Source of the DNA: Paracidovorax avenae
GTDB taxonomy: Bacteria; Pseudomonadota; Gammaproteobacteria; Burkholderiales; Burkholderiaceae_C
DNA length: 64,000 nucleotides
Assembly (NCBI RefSeq): GCF_040892545.1
Contig: NZ_CP156079.1
Span: 4,685,501 to 4,749,500 of the forward strand
Direction of reading: 5' to 3'
Shown here: one piece after another, positions 39,264 to 47,497 of the stretch
Position numbering within the stretch: the stretch's first letter is position 1
Layout of the letters: the number at the start of each line of letters is the position of its first letter
Program-made: the position numbers and the translations under genes
The notes under the pieces: model-generated
The model's database searches: none
What the model was told of the DNA's origin: nothing
Seen by the model: only the letters and a program-made list of their open reading frames with translations

Positions 39264-40153
39264 TACACCTGTCTTCCGTGGGCCCGGCGCCCGAGGAAGG
39301 CACCCTGCAGATGTCCTCTTTCGACGTGCCCGCCCCTTCTGCTGCAGACCTTCTGCCCCTGTCCCTCTGGCAGCCCCCCGGCGACCTGATCGGCGTCTTC
39401 ACCGACATCGACGACACGCTGACCGCCGACGGCGCCATCACTGCCGACGCGCTGGACGCGCTGCAGGCACTGCGGAATGCCGGGCTCGCGGTCATTCCGG
39501 TCACCGGCCGCCCTGCGGGCTGGAGCGAGCCCTTCGCCCTCTCCTGGCCGGTCGATGCCATCGTGGCAGAGAACGGAGCGGTGGCGATGGTGCGCGCAGG
39601 CGACCCTGGCGCAACGGTGCTGCGCAAGCTCTACCAGCAGGATGAGGCCACGCGCACTGCGCAATACGGACGCATGCAGCAGGTGCTGGCGCGGATCGAG
39701 GAAGAGGTGCCTGGCGCCCGCCGGGCCACGGACTCCGCGGGCCGGGAGTGCGACATCGCCATCGACCACAGCGAATTCACCCAGCTGCCCCAGGCCGCCA
39801 TCGATGCCGTCGTGCAGCGCATGCGCGCCGAGGGAATGCATGCCACGGTGAGCAGCATCCACATCAACGGCTGGTACGGCGACCACGACAAGCTCGCGGG
39901 CGCACGCTGGATCGTGCGTGAGCTCTTCGGCCGCCCGCTGGACGAAGAGATCGGACGCTGGGTGTACGTGGGCGACTCCACCAACGACCAGAAGATGTTC
40001 GAGGCCTTCCCCCACAGCGTGGGCGTGGCCAACATCGCCCGGTTCGTGCCGCAGCTGTCACACCGGCCGCGGTATGTCACGCGTGCGGAGCGCGGCGCCG
40101 GTTTCGCCGAAGTGGCGCGTGCGATCCTGCAGCCCGGCCGCTCGCCCGCCTGA
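39260..40153 (+). CDS. HAD-superfamily sugar-phosphate phosphatase (Cof/MPGP-like)
   Basis: 297 residues from a GTG at 39260 that overlaps the previous stop (GTGA) and has GGAGG four bases ahead; an ATG at 39311 is the alternative. HAD motif I is FTDIDDTLTADG, motif II is in IPVTGRPAGW and motif IV is VYVGDSTNDQKMF. A type C2 cap lies between, as in mannosyl-3-phosphoglycerate and sucrose-6-phosphate phosphatases. Coupling to the GT2 gene suggests it removes phosphate from a sugar or sugar precursor of the same pathway, but the substrate cannot be read. Last gene of the prfC-linked run. Confidence 0.85.
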   Translation: MIHLSSVGPAPEEGTLQMSSFDVPAPSAADLLPLSLWQPPGDLIGVFTDIDDTLTADGAITADALDALQALRNAGLAVIPVTGRPAGWSEPFALSWPVDAIVAENGAVAMVRAGDPGATVLRKLYQQDEATRTAQYGRMQQVLARIEEEVPGARRATDSAGRECDIAIDHSEFTQLPQAAIDAVVQRMRAEGMHATVSSIHINGWYGDHDKLAGARWIVRELFGRPLDEEIGRWVYVGDSTNDQKMFEAFPHSVGVANIARFVPQLSHRPRYVTRAERGAGFAEVARAILQPGRSPA

Positions 40154-40189
40154 GCGCCGGTGGCCGGCCCGAAGCGGGGCCGCGGCGGA

Positions 40190-41152
40190 TCATGCGGGCT
40201 TGGCCAGCCCCAGCCGCTCGATGATGGCCTTCTCCCGCGAGTAGGTGTCCTGGGCGAACTGGCGATACGCCGCCGTGTCCATGTAGATGGGCACCATGTC
40301 GTAGCGCGCCAGCGCGCTGCGGTAGTTTTCCTGGTCCATGGCGGCCTTGAAGGCATCGTGCAGGCGGCGGACCACGTCCGGGGGCGTCCCCTTCGGAGCG
40401 CCGATGCCGAAGGGGGAGTTCTGCACGATGTCGATGCCCAGTTCCTTCAGTGTGGGCGCATCCGGGAACTTGGCCAGCCGCTCCGCACCCCAGGTGTTCA
40501 GCACCCGCAGCTTGCCGGCCTCCACCTGCGGCGCGAAGCCGGTGGAGTCCGCGGCAGCCATGAGCTGCCCGCCCAGGATGCCCTGCATGAGGTCGGCGCT
40601 GCCCTTGTAGGGCACGTGCAGCAACTGCAGGCCCAGTTGCTGCGCCACGCGTTCCATGGTCAGGTGCGGACTCGTCAGCGCACCGGTCGAACCATAGCTG
40701 AGCTTGCCGGGATTCGCCTTGGCGTAGGCCACGAAATCCGCCCAGGTCTTGAAGGGGGAATCGGCCGGAACGACCACGCCGAAGGCATAGCCCGTCACGT
40801 TGATCACATAGCTGATGTCCTTGACGGGGTCCCAGTTGATCTTCGTGGTGTAGGGCATGCGGAAGACCCCGAGCGGGATCTGCGCGACCGTGTAGCCATC
40901 GGCCGGCGAGGACTGCAGCATCTGGGCGGGCAGCGTGCCCCCGGCGCCGGGCTTGTTGTCGATGATGACCGGCTGGCCCAGCACCTTGGATGCATTCTCC
41001 GCGAGCACACGCATCGTGATGTCGGTAGGACCGCCCGCGGGGAAGGCGACGACCAGCTTGACGGGGCGTGCGGGAAAGCCCTGGGCCCGCGCCGAAAGGG
41101 CGGGCGCGAGGGCGGCTGCGGCACCCCACTGGATCCAACGACGTCGCTGCAT
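40190..41152 (-). CDS. Bug-family (TctC) tripartite tricarboxylate receptor
   Basis: 320 residues with an N-terminal signal (MQRRRWIQWGAAAALAPALS, cleavage near ARA). The mature part has the family phrases PVKLVVAFPAGGPTDI, VIIDNKPGAGG and YGSTGALTSPHLT, and the late HDAFKAAMDQ. Bug proteins bind small carboxylates in the periplasm and are hugely expanded in Burkholderiales, most without a linked TctAB permease, as here. GAGGAG sits before the ATG. The ligand is unknown. Confidence 0.92.
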   Translation of the reverse strand: MQRRRWIQWGAAAALAPALSARAQGFPARPVKLVVAFPAGGPTDITMRVLAENASKVLGQPVIIDNKPGAGGTLPAQMLQSSPADGYTVAQIPLGVFRMPYTTKINWDPVKDISYVINVTGYAFGVVVPADSPFKTWADFVAYAKANPGKLSYGSTGALTSPHLTMERVAQQLGLQLLHVPYKGSADLMQGILGGQLMAAADSTGFAPQVEAGKLRVLNTWGAERLAKFPDAPTLKELGIDIVQNSPFGIGAPKGTPPDVVRRLHDAFKAAMDQENYRSALARYDMVPIYMDTAAYRQFAQDTYSREKAIIERLGLAKPA

Positions 41153-41308
41153 GTACGGAAACTCCTCAAGGAAAACGGAAGAAAAGGTGGATCAGGACAT
41201 TGCAGCGCAGCCTTCCCGGCACGCCAACGCCGCAAACCCTGACACACTGTCACCCGCGCGTCATGCAGCGGCCTGCCCTCGATGCCCGGGAACATGCCCC
41301 CAGGCCGG

Positions 41309-41743
41309 TCAAAGGTCGCGTTCCGGGCGTTGTGCCGGCACGGGGGCCACCTGCAGCGGCAGGGCGTCGCACCCCTGCCCGGCCGCGATCCACCGCCGCG
41401 CCAGCCGGGCAATCCAGCGCAGCGCCCAGGGACGGCGCCAGCCGGTGACCGCGGCCGGGTCTGCCACCATGCCGCAGACGTAGCGGCCCGGGCTGCCCGG
41501 CATCCCGGCCGGTATCCAGCGCAATGCCGCGCACGGCCCGCTGCGGCGGCGTGAAACCACCATGCCCAGCGGGCACGGCTCCGCGAGGCAGCACAACCCG
41601 CAGCCGTTGCAGGGTGCACCGAAGGCCGGCTGGGGTGGAGCGTCGCGGTGCCAGAACACCACCTGCCCGGTGGCAGCGACGCCATCGGCCGCGCCCCCGG
41701 CAGGAGGGGCGGCGGCACCGGAGGGCGGGTCGCGGGGCGTCAT
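41309..41743 (-). CDS. cysteine-cluster protein (YkgJ-like motif)
   Basis: 144 residues from MTPRDPPSG at 41743. After a Pro/Ala/Gly-rich lead it has FGAPCNGCGLCCLAEPCPLG and further cysteines in SGPCAALRW, GRYVCGMV and GQGCDALP. CxxCGxCC is the signature of the zinc/iron-sulfur YkgJ family, though the whole protein is shorter and not clearly that family. No signal peptide is seen. It stands alone between a Bug receptor and the glt operon. Function unknown; metal or iron-sulfur binding is likely. Confidence 0.72.
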   Translation of the reverse strand: MTPRDPPSGAAAPPAGGAADGVAATGQVVFWHRDAPPQPAFGAPCNGCGLCCLAEPCPLGMVVSRRRSGPCAALRWIPAGMPGSPGRYVCGMVADPAAVTGWRRPWALRWIARLARRWIAAGQGCDALPLQVAPVPAQRPERDL

Positions 41744-41893
41744 GGTGACCGGGTCGGAGGCAGGAACGTGGCGGAGATCGGCAGGAGGCAATTCAGGAGC
41801 GCCATCATCCCGTGGCCGGCGGCAGAGGGCAAGCAGGGTCTTGCGCTGCGCACGGGCCCGGGCCTCCGAGCCCGCAGGCGGTCCTGTCAAAGC

Positions 41894-41916
41894 AAAAGGC
41901 GCCCGGAGGGCGCCTT
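41894..41916 (-). terminator. terminator of the gltIJKL operon
   Basis: Nine-base stem AAGGCGCCC/GGGCGCCTT with three-base loop, then four U in the gltL direction, 62 bases past the gltL stop. Confidence 0.8.
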
Positions 41917-41977
41917 CGGCCACGGGCCGGGATACCTCCCGTCCGCGGTACACAGCGCGGCCTGCGCCGCGCACGCA

Positions 41978-42715
41978 TCAATGCTGCAGGATCTTGTTGA
42001 GGAAATCCTTCGTGCGGGGCTGCCGCGCATCGGGGTTGTTGAAGAACTCGTCCTTGGAGCAGTCCTCCAGGATCTTGCCACCCACGTCCATGAAGATGAC
42101 GCGGTTGCTCACCTTGCGCGCGAAGCCCATTTCGTGGGTCACGCACATCATGGTCATGCCCTCGTTGGCCAGGCTCACCATCACGTCCAGCACCTCGCCG
42201 ACCATTTCCGGGTCGAGGGCCGAGGTGGGCTCGTCGAAGAGCATCACGATGGGGTCCATCGACAGTGCGCGCGCGATCGCCACGCGCTGCTGCTGCCCGC
42301 CGGACAACTGGCCCGGGAACTTGTCCTTGTGCGCGGACAGGCCCACGCGGTCGAGCATCTTGAGGCCGCGCTGCTTCGCCTCGTCGGCCCGGCGGCCGAG
42401 CACCTTGATCTGCGCGATCGTGAGGTTCTCCGTCACCGACAGGTGCGGAAAGAGCTCGAAGTGCTGGAACACCATGCCGACCTGGCTGCGCAACTTGGGC
42501 AGGTTGGTCTTCGGGTCGTGGATGGCCACGCCGTTGACGTAGATCTCGCCCTTCTGGATGGGCTCCAGCGCGTTGATCGTCTTGATCAGCGTGGACTTGC
42601 CCGAGCCCGACGGGCCGCACACGACCACCACCTCGCCCTTGCGGATGCTGGTGGAGCAGTCGTTCAGCACCTGGAAGCTACCGTACCACTTGGAAACGTT
42701 CTTGAGTTCAATCAT
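41978..42715 (-). CDS. gltL: glutamate/aspartate ABC importer, ATPase
   Basis: 245 residues. Polar amino-acid ABC ATPase. Walker A is [12 protein letters not shown], the signature [15 protein letters not shown], Walker [16 protein letters not shown], and the switch His is in [12 protein letters not shown]. It matches GltL/GlnQ in length and drives uptake through the GltJ-GltK permease. Last gene of the operon gltI-J-K-L, 33 bases after gltK. Confidence 0.95.
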   Translation of the reverse strand: MIELKNVSKWYGSFQVLNDCSTSIRKGEVVVVCGPSGSGKSTLIKTINALEPIQKGEIYVNGVAIHDPKTNLPKLRSQVGMVFQHFELFPHLSVTENLTIAQIKVLGRRADEAKQRGLKMLDRVGLSAHKDKFPGQLSGGQQQRVAIARALSMDPIVMLFDEPTSALDPEMVGEVLDVMVSLANEGMTMMCVTHEMGFARKVSNRVIFMDVGGKILEDCSKDEFFNNPDARQPRTKDFLNKILQH

Positions 42716-42748
42716 TTGCTTTATTCCTCACTCACTTGCCGCACGGGG

Positions 42749-43417
42749 TCAGCGGATGATGGCGATCTTGCGGTGCAGGCGCTTCACCGCCGACGAGAGC
42801 GCGAAGCACATAATGAAGTACACGACCGCGGCCAGCAGGTAGGCCTCGATCGGGCGACCATAGTTCTTGCCCGCGGTCTCGAAGCCCTTGAGCATGTCGT
42901 AGGCGCCGATGGCATACACGAGCGACGTGTCCTGGAACAGGATGATGGTCTGGGTCAGCAGCACCGGCAGCATGTTGCGGAACGCCTGCGGCAGGATCAC
43001 GAGCTTCATGTTCTGCCCGTAGGTCATGCCCAGCGCCTGGCCTGCGAACACCTGGCCGCGCGGGATGGACTGGATGCCGGCCCGCATGATCTCGCTGAAG
43101 TACGCGGCCTCGAAGGCGATGAACGTGATCACCGCCGACATCTCGGCCCCGATGGGCCGGCCCACGAGGAACGGCACCAGCAGGAAGAACCACAGGATCA
43201 CCATCACCAGCGGGATGCTGCGCATGCCGTTGACGTAGATGGTGGCCGGCACGTCGAGCCATTTCTTGCCCGACAGCCGCATCAGCGCCAGCAGCGTTCC
43301 GAACAGCACGCCGCCGATCGTGGCCACCACGGTCAGCACGATGCTGAAATAGAAGCCCTTGAGGACGAACTTGCTGATGATGTCCCAGCTGTAGAAGGAA
43401 AAGTCGAGATTCATCAT
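42749..43417 (-). CDS. gltK: glutamate/aspartate ABC permease GltK
   Basis: 222 residues starting at the first of two ATG codons (MMNLDFSFYSW). About five membrane helices; the conserved ABC inner-membrane loop is EIMRAGIQSIPRGQVFAGQALG. The His/Glu/Gln-type permease fold pairs with GltJ to form the channel. It begins one base after the gltJ stop, indicating tight coupling. Confidence 0.94.
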   Translation of the reverse strand: MMNLDFSFYSWDIISKFVLKGFYFSIVLTVVATIGGVLFGTLLALMRLSGKKWLDVPATIYVNGMRSIPLVMVILWFFLLVPFLVGRPIGAEMSAVITFIAFEAAYFSEIMRAGIQSIPRGQVFAGQALGMTYGQNMKLVILPQAFRNMLPVLLTQTIILFQDTSLVYAIGAYDMLKGFETAGKNYGRPIEAYLLAAVVYFIMCFALSSAVKRLHRKIAIIR

Positions 43418-43418
43418 G

Positions 43419-44150
43419 TCAGTGGCCTCCCCCCGTGCCGCCCGCGACGATGAAGCCCGGGACGCGCGCACGCTTTTCGATGAAGGCCATGATGCGGTTG
43501 ATGGCGAACGCCGAGATCACGTACAGGCCCGTCACTGCCAGGTAGATTTCGATGCCGCGCGAGGTTTCCTCCTGCGCCTGCATGGCGAACATGGTCAGTT
43601 CGGTCACAGACACGGCGAACGCCACCGACGAGTTCTTGAAGATGTTCATCGTCTCGCTGGTGAGCGGCGGAATGATGATGCGGAATGCCATGGGCAGCAG
43701 CACGTAGCGGTAGTACTGCACCGTGGTGAAACCCAGCGCCATGCCCGCGTAGCGCTGGCCGCGCGGCAGGGCCTGGATGCCCGAGCGCACCTGCTCGGCG
43801 ATCCGTGCGGACGTGAAGAATCCCAGCGCCAGCACCACGAGGATGAAGCCGGAAACGCTCTTCATCACCGGAAAGATGGCGGGCACCACGTGGTACCACA
43901 GGAAGATCTGCACCAGCAGGGGAATGTTGCGGAACAGTTCCACCCACGCATTGCCGAAGCCGACCAGAAACCTGTTGTCCGGCAGCGTGCGCAGCGTGCC
44001 GATGACCGAGCCCGCCACCAGCGCGATCACGAGCGCCAGCAGGGCCACCGACACGGTCCAGCCCCAGGCCGAGAGCATCCACTGGAGGTAGGTCGGATAC
44101 TCGCCCCCCGGGTCCTGCAGGAAGACCTGCCAATCCCAATTCGATCCCAT
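43419..44150 (-). CDS. gltJ: glutamate/aspartate ABC permease GltJ
   Basis: 243 residues, about five helices. The family phrase FRNIPLLVQIFLWY in the second third and the ATPase-contact loop EQVRSGIQALPRGQRYAGMALG are clear. Separated from gltI by 125 bases holding a hairpin that probably lowers permease expression relative to the binding protein. Confidence 0.95.
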   Translation of the reverse strand: MGSNWDWQVFLQDPGGEYPTYLQWMLSAWGWTVSVALLALVIALVAGSVIGTLRTLPDNRFLVGFGNAWVELFRNIPLLVQIFLWYHVVPAIFPVMKSVSGFILVVLALGFFTSARIAEQVRSGIQALPRGQRYAGMALGFTTVQYYRYVLLPMAFRIIIPPLTSETMNIFKNSSVAFAVSVTELTMFAMQAQEETSRGIEIYLAVTGLYVISAFAINRIMAFIEKRARVPGFIVAGGTGGGH

Positions 44151-44224
44151 GGGAATTCCTTCTCAAATCGTCATACGTCCTGAAATCCGACGGCCGTCCG
44201 CCCGCCGCAGCGGGACAACAAGCA

Positions 44225-44249
44225 AACGCCCACCGGCGAGGTGGGCGTT
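44225..44249 (-). terminator. attenuating hairpin between gltI and gltJ
   Basis: Ten-base perfect stem AACGCCCACC/GGTGGGCGTT with five-base loop, followed on the minus strand by TTTGCTTG. It is 27 bases past the gltI stop. Partial termination or 3' end protection here would give the excess of binding protein usual in such operons. Confidence 0.7.
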
Positions 44250-44275
44250 CGCAGGGGCGGACAGGTCCGTGCGCA

Positions 44276-45178
44276 TCAATCCTTGAGCGTGTATTCCTCC
44301 ATGGGCTTGTCGTTGGGGTTCGCCCAAGCGGCCTTGGTGGCATCGCTCACCGGCAGGCCGATCTTCACGTTGTTCGGCGGGATGGGCTGCATGAACCACT
44401 TGTCGTAGAGCTTGGCCATCTCGCCCGACTTCATCATGCCCTTCAGGCTGTCGTCCACGGCCTTCTTGAAGGCAGGGTCGTCCTTGCGGATCATGATCGC
44501 GATCGGTTCCACGCTCAGCGTTTCGCCGACGATCTTGAAGTCGTTGGGAGCCTTGGACTTGGCGATGTTGGAAGCCAGGATCGAGCCGTCCATGATGAAG
44601 GCGTCCGCACGGCCCGACTCCAGCAGCAGGAAGCTGTCGGAGTGGTCCTTGCCGAACACTTCCTTGAACGTCAGGCCCTCGGCGCGCTTGTTCTTGCGCA
44701 GGGTCTGCACCGAGGTGGTGCCCGTCGTGGTGGCGATGGTCTTGCCGTTCAGGTCCTTGATGCCGGAAATGCCCGAGTTGGCCTTGACGGCGATGCGCAC
44801 TTCTTCCACGTAGGTGGTGACGGCGAAGGCCACATCCTTCTGGCGCGCCTGGTTGTTGGTGGTCGAGCCGCACTCGATGTCCACCGTGCCGTTCTGCACC
44901 AGCGGGATGCGGTTCTGCGAGGTCACGGGCTGGTACTTGGTTTCCAGCTTGGCCAGGCCGAGCTGCTTCTGGACATCGGCGATCACACGGGCGCACACGT
45001 CGTAATGGAAGCCCGTGTACTTGCCGTCGCCCAAGGTGTAGGAGAGACCGGAAGACTCGCGCACGCCTTCGGTGATGGTGCCGGAGGCCTTGATCTTGGC
45101 CAGCGTGTCGTTCGACTGCGCGAAAGCGCTGCCCGCAGCGAGCGCCATCACAGCAACTGCCAACAATTGTTTCTTCAT
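44276..45178 (-). CDS. gltI: glutamate/aspartate periplasmic binding protein
   Basis: 300 residues from the ATG at 45178 (MKKQLLAVAVMALAAGSAFA, cleavage before QSND), with AAGGAGAT four bases further upstream; a preceding in-frame GTG was rejected for that reason. The amino-acid binding fold shows RIPLVQNGTVDIECGSTTNN and ATTTGTTSVQTLRKN, and ends MEEYTLKD. DIECGSTTNN is shared with the second binding protein at 45297-46187. First gene of gltIJKL. Confidence 0.95.
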   Translation of the reverse strand: MKKQLLAVAVMALAAGSAFAQSNDTLAKIKASGTITEGVRESSGLSYTLGDGKYTGFHYDVCARVIADVQKQLGLAKLETKYQPVTSQNRIPLVQNGTVDIECGSTTNNQARQKDVAFAVTTYVEEVRIAVKANSGISGIKDLNGKTIATTTGTTSVQTLRKNKRAEGLTFKEVFGKDHSDSFLLLESGRADAFIMDGSILASNIAKSKAPNDFKIVGETLSVEPIAIMIRKDDPAFKKAVDDSLKGMMKSGEMAKLYDKWFMQPIPPNNVKIGLPVSDATKAAWANPNDKPMEEYTLKD

Positions 45179-45276
45179 CACGATCTCCTTAGCTTATGGA
45201 TACAAGGGAAGAGGCATTCTAGATAGACGCACGCAAGGCACTCGCCGTTGCAGGGAATATCCCGAATGGGGGAAAC

Positions 45277-45297
45277 ACGCGTGCCGATGGCACGCGT
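45277..45297 (-). terminator. hairpin directly behind the second binding-protein gene
   Basis: Nine-base stem ACGCGTGCC/GGCACGCGT with ATC loop that starts within the stop codon of the 45297-46187 gene, then GTTTCCCCC. Probably separates that gene from gltI. Confidence 0.65.
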
Positions 45298-46187
45298 CAG
45301 AACGGAACCTGGTCCGAGGGGTATTTCCAGAACTCACGCAGCAGGTAGCTGACAGGCAAGTTCAATGCCCGGTTCGTGGGAGGGGCGGGCTGGAGGAACC
45401 ACTTGTCGTAGATGGGATGGATCTCGCGGGTGGTGATGAGCCGGCGCATCTCGTCGTCCACCACCTTCTTGAACTCGGGGTCGCCCTTGGGCAGCATGAT
45501 CGCCAGCGCTTCGGCCGTGACGAACTTGCCGACCACCTTCAGCGCCTTCGGATCCGGGCGGCCCGCGGCGAATGCGTAGAGCAGGACGTCGTCCATCGCG
45601 AAGGCGTCGGCCTCGCTCTTCTCCACCATCTCCACAGCCCGCTGGTCGTCCGGAGCCTCGATCACGTTGATCTGCAGGGCGCGCTCGCGGTTGAGCTGCT
45701 GCACGGCCCGCAGCGCGGTCGTGCCGCGGGTGGAGACCAGCTTGTGCCCGCCCATGTCCTCGATGCGGTCGATCGGGCTCGACGCCTTGACCAGCAGGCG
45801 GGTGCCCGTGATGAAGTGGGGGATGGTGAACGCGACGATCTGCCGGCGCTCGGCGTTGTTCGTGGTGGAGCCGCATTCGAGGTCGGCCCGTCCCTGGGTG
45901 ATGGTTTCCATCCGGTTGCCGAGGTCCACCGGGACGTAGGCGATCTCCATGTCCTTGCGGCCGGTCTTGCGGCGCACGGCGTCCGCAATGCGCTGGCACA
46001 GCTCCACGGCATAGCCTGCGGGGCGCCCTGCGGCATCCTTGAAGGCGAAGGGAGATGCCGCGTCGCGATAGGCCACCACCAGCTTGCCGCCCGAAGCGAT
46101 GCGCTCCAGGACTCCCGCATGGGAGGCCACGGCACAGCAGAGTGAGGCCACCCCCAGGAGGGTGCGCCACGGGCGAACAGGATTCAT
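45297..46187 (-). CDS. second glutamate/aspartate-type periplasmic binding protein
   Basis: 296 residues from MNPVRPWRTLLG at 46187; an ATG at 46202 is possible. Signal segment ends near ASHAG. It shares the GltI family core: ITQGRADLECGSTTNNAERR, STRGTTALRAVQQLN and EIHPIYDKWFLQPAPP (compare YDKWFMQPIPP in GltI). It has no permease of its own and sits upstream of gltIJKL on the same strand, so it may feed the same permease with another specificity. Several dyads lie in front of it. Confidence 0.88.
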   Translation of the reverse strand: MNPVRPWRTLLGVASLCCAVASHAGVLERIASGGKLVVAYRDAASPFAFKDAAGRPAGYAVELCQRIADAVRRKTGRKDMEIAYVPVDLGNRMETITQGRADLECGSTTNNAERRQIVAFTIPHFITGTRLLVKASSPIDRIEDMGGHKLVSTRGTTALRAVQQLNRERALQINVIEAPDDQRAVEMVEKSEADAFAMDDVLLYAFAAGRPDPKALKVVGKFVTAEALAIMLPKGDPEFKKVVDDEMRRLITTREIHPIYDKWFLQPAPPTNRALNLPVSYLLREFWKYPSDQVPF

Positions 46188-46250
46188 GGTTTGTCTCGGC
46201 ATGGAATACGAACCGACGCAAGAACCGCGCCAGTCGGGCATCTCTTTTGA

Positions 46251-46345
46251 CTGCAGTTCAGTAACTGCAGCCTGGAGCCGGTCGGGACTGTAAGTCCTGT
46301 GCCCACCGCTTTCCAATGCCGATTGCAGGATTACATCATGCAATC
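46251..46345. promoter_or_regulatory. cluster of three dyads upstream of the second binding protein
   Basis: CTGCAGTT-N4-AACTGCAG (46251-46270), GGACT-GTA-AGTCC (46285-46297) and GATTGCA-N11-TGCAATC (46321-46345) are all perfect and lie in the gap between the LysR stop and the binding-protein start. The outer two look like regulator sites; the middle one could be a small hairpin in the LysR mRNA tail. Confidence 0.5.
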
Positions 46346-46369
46346 AAGACATAACCAAGCCAGGACAGG

Positions 46370-47308
46370 CTACAGCGGCTTGTCGGTGCCATGGGCCTGC
46401 AGGTACGCCCAGAGGGACTCCGCCGTTCCCTTGGCGCGGTCCTTGCCGGCAGACTTCTGGCGGTAGGCACGCACTTCCATCGCCATCTGCATGTCCGGAA
46501 CGCCCTCGCGCACGGCGCTCGCCAGCCGGCGCGAGCGCAATTCCTTCTTCACCGCGCTGTGCGGCAGGAAGGCGACGCCGTGTCCCTCCAGCGCCATGGC
46601 CTTCAGGCCCTCGGCCATGTCGGTCTCGTACACGCGGTCCAGGTGGATGGGGATGCCGGACTGCTTGAGGATGAGCTCCGTCACCCGGCCCAGGTAGGCC
46701 CCCGGTGCATAGCCCAGATAGGGCAGCGGATGGCCCGGCTCGCCGGGCAGCGCGTAGAGCGGCCGGCCATCGGCGTCCGCCCGGGCATACGGGGACAGGA
46801 TTTCCTGCCCCAGCGTGAGCATCTCGTACCGGTCGGAATCCAGCTGCAGCGGCTGCGAGGGATGGTGGTAGGCGATCAGCAGATCGCAGCCCCCTTCCAC
46901 CAGGCGCAGCACCGCGTCGTGCACGTTCAGGGCGATCAGCCGGCTCTTCACGGGCCCGAACCTGTCGCGCAGCCCGGAGAGCCAGGCAGGGAAGAAGGTG
47001 AAGGCCAGGGTGTGGGGCACCGCGAACTCGACCATGTCCTTGTCGGCGCTGGTGTGTGCCCTCAGCATCGCGCGGGTGTTCTGCAGCGACTGCAGCATGT
47101 CCAGCGCCTCCTCGTACAGGGTCTTGCCCGCCGGCGTGAGCCGGGTGGGATAGGAACTGCGATCCACCAGATCGGTCCCTGCCCAGGCCTCCAGGGCCTG
47201 GATACGCCGCGAGAACGCGGGCTGGGTTACGTGCCGCAGCTGCGCCGACCGACTGAAGCTGCGTGTCTCCGCGAGGCTGACAAAGTCCTCGAGCCACTTG
47301 GTTTCCAT
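46370..47308 (-). CDS. LysR-type regulator, HypT-like
   Basis: 312 residues. It opens METKWLEDFVSLAETRSFSRSAQLRHVTQPAFSRRI with an N-terminus close to HypT/YjiE, the hypochlorite-responsive subgroup, although many metabolic regulators share it. Effector domain follows from about residue 90 (VEFAVPHTLAFTFFP). It is divergent from the TRAP transporter genes, with 189 bases between, and upstream of the second binding protein on its own strand. Either could be its target. Effector unknown. Confidence 0.88.
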   Translation of the reverse strand: METKWLEDFVSLAETRSFSRSAQLRHVTQPAFSRRIQALEAWAGTDLVDRSSYPTRLTPAGKTLYEEALDMLQSLQNTRAMLRAHTSADKDMVEFAVPHTLAFTFFPAWLSGLRDRFGPVKSRLIALNVHDAVLRLVEGGCDLLIAYHHPSQPLQLDSDRYEMLTLGQEILSPYARADADGRPLYALPGEPGHPLPYLGYAPGAYLGRVTELILKQSGIPIHLDRVYETDMAEGLKAMALEGHGVAFLPHSAVKKELRSRRLASAVREGVPDMQMAMEVRAYRQKSAGKDRAKGTAESLWAYLQAHGTDKPL

Positions 47309-47497
47309 GGGGCGCCATTATCGGCTCCGTGGCGGCCGGACGGTCGAGCCTAATTCGGGAAATCCTGCACCGGCTTCGCACACATCCGGTTGCACAATGC
47401 TCCCCTGCGCCCACCCGGCGCCAAAGACCGTCCAGCCCGGGGCCCACCACGCCGCGGACAACGGACCGCAGCCGTCCTCCGTCCGTCGCCGCCTCCC

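Noticed and set aside
41240..41252. TGACA-CAC-TGTCA dyad upstream of the Bug gene
   Set aside because: Short, with no adjacent regulator; kept only as a note.
40190..41743. Possible mobile or horizontally acquired island around the Bug gene
   Set aside because: Base composition and codon use look like the neighbours, and no integrase or flanking repeat was seen.
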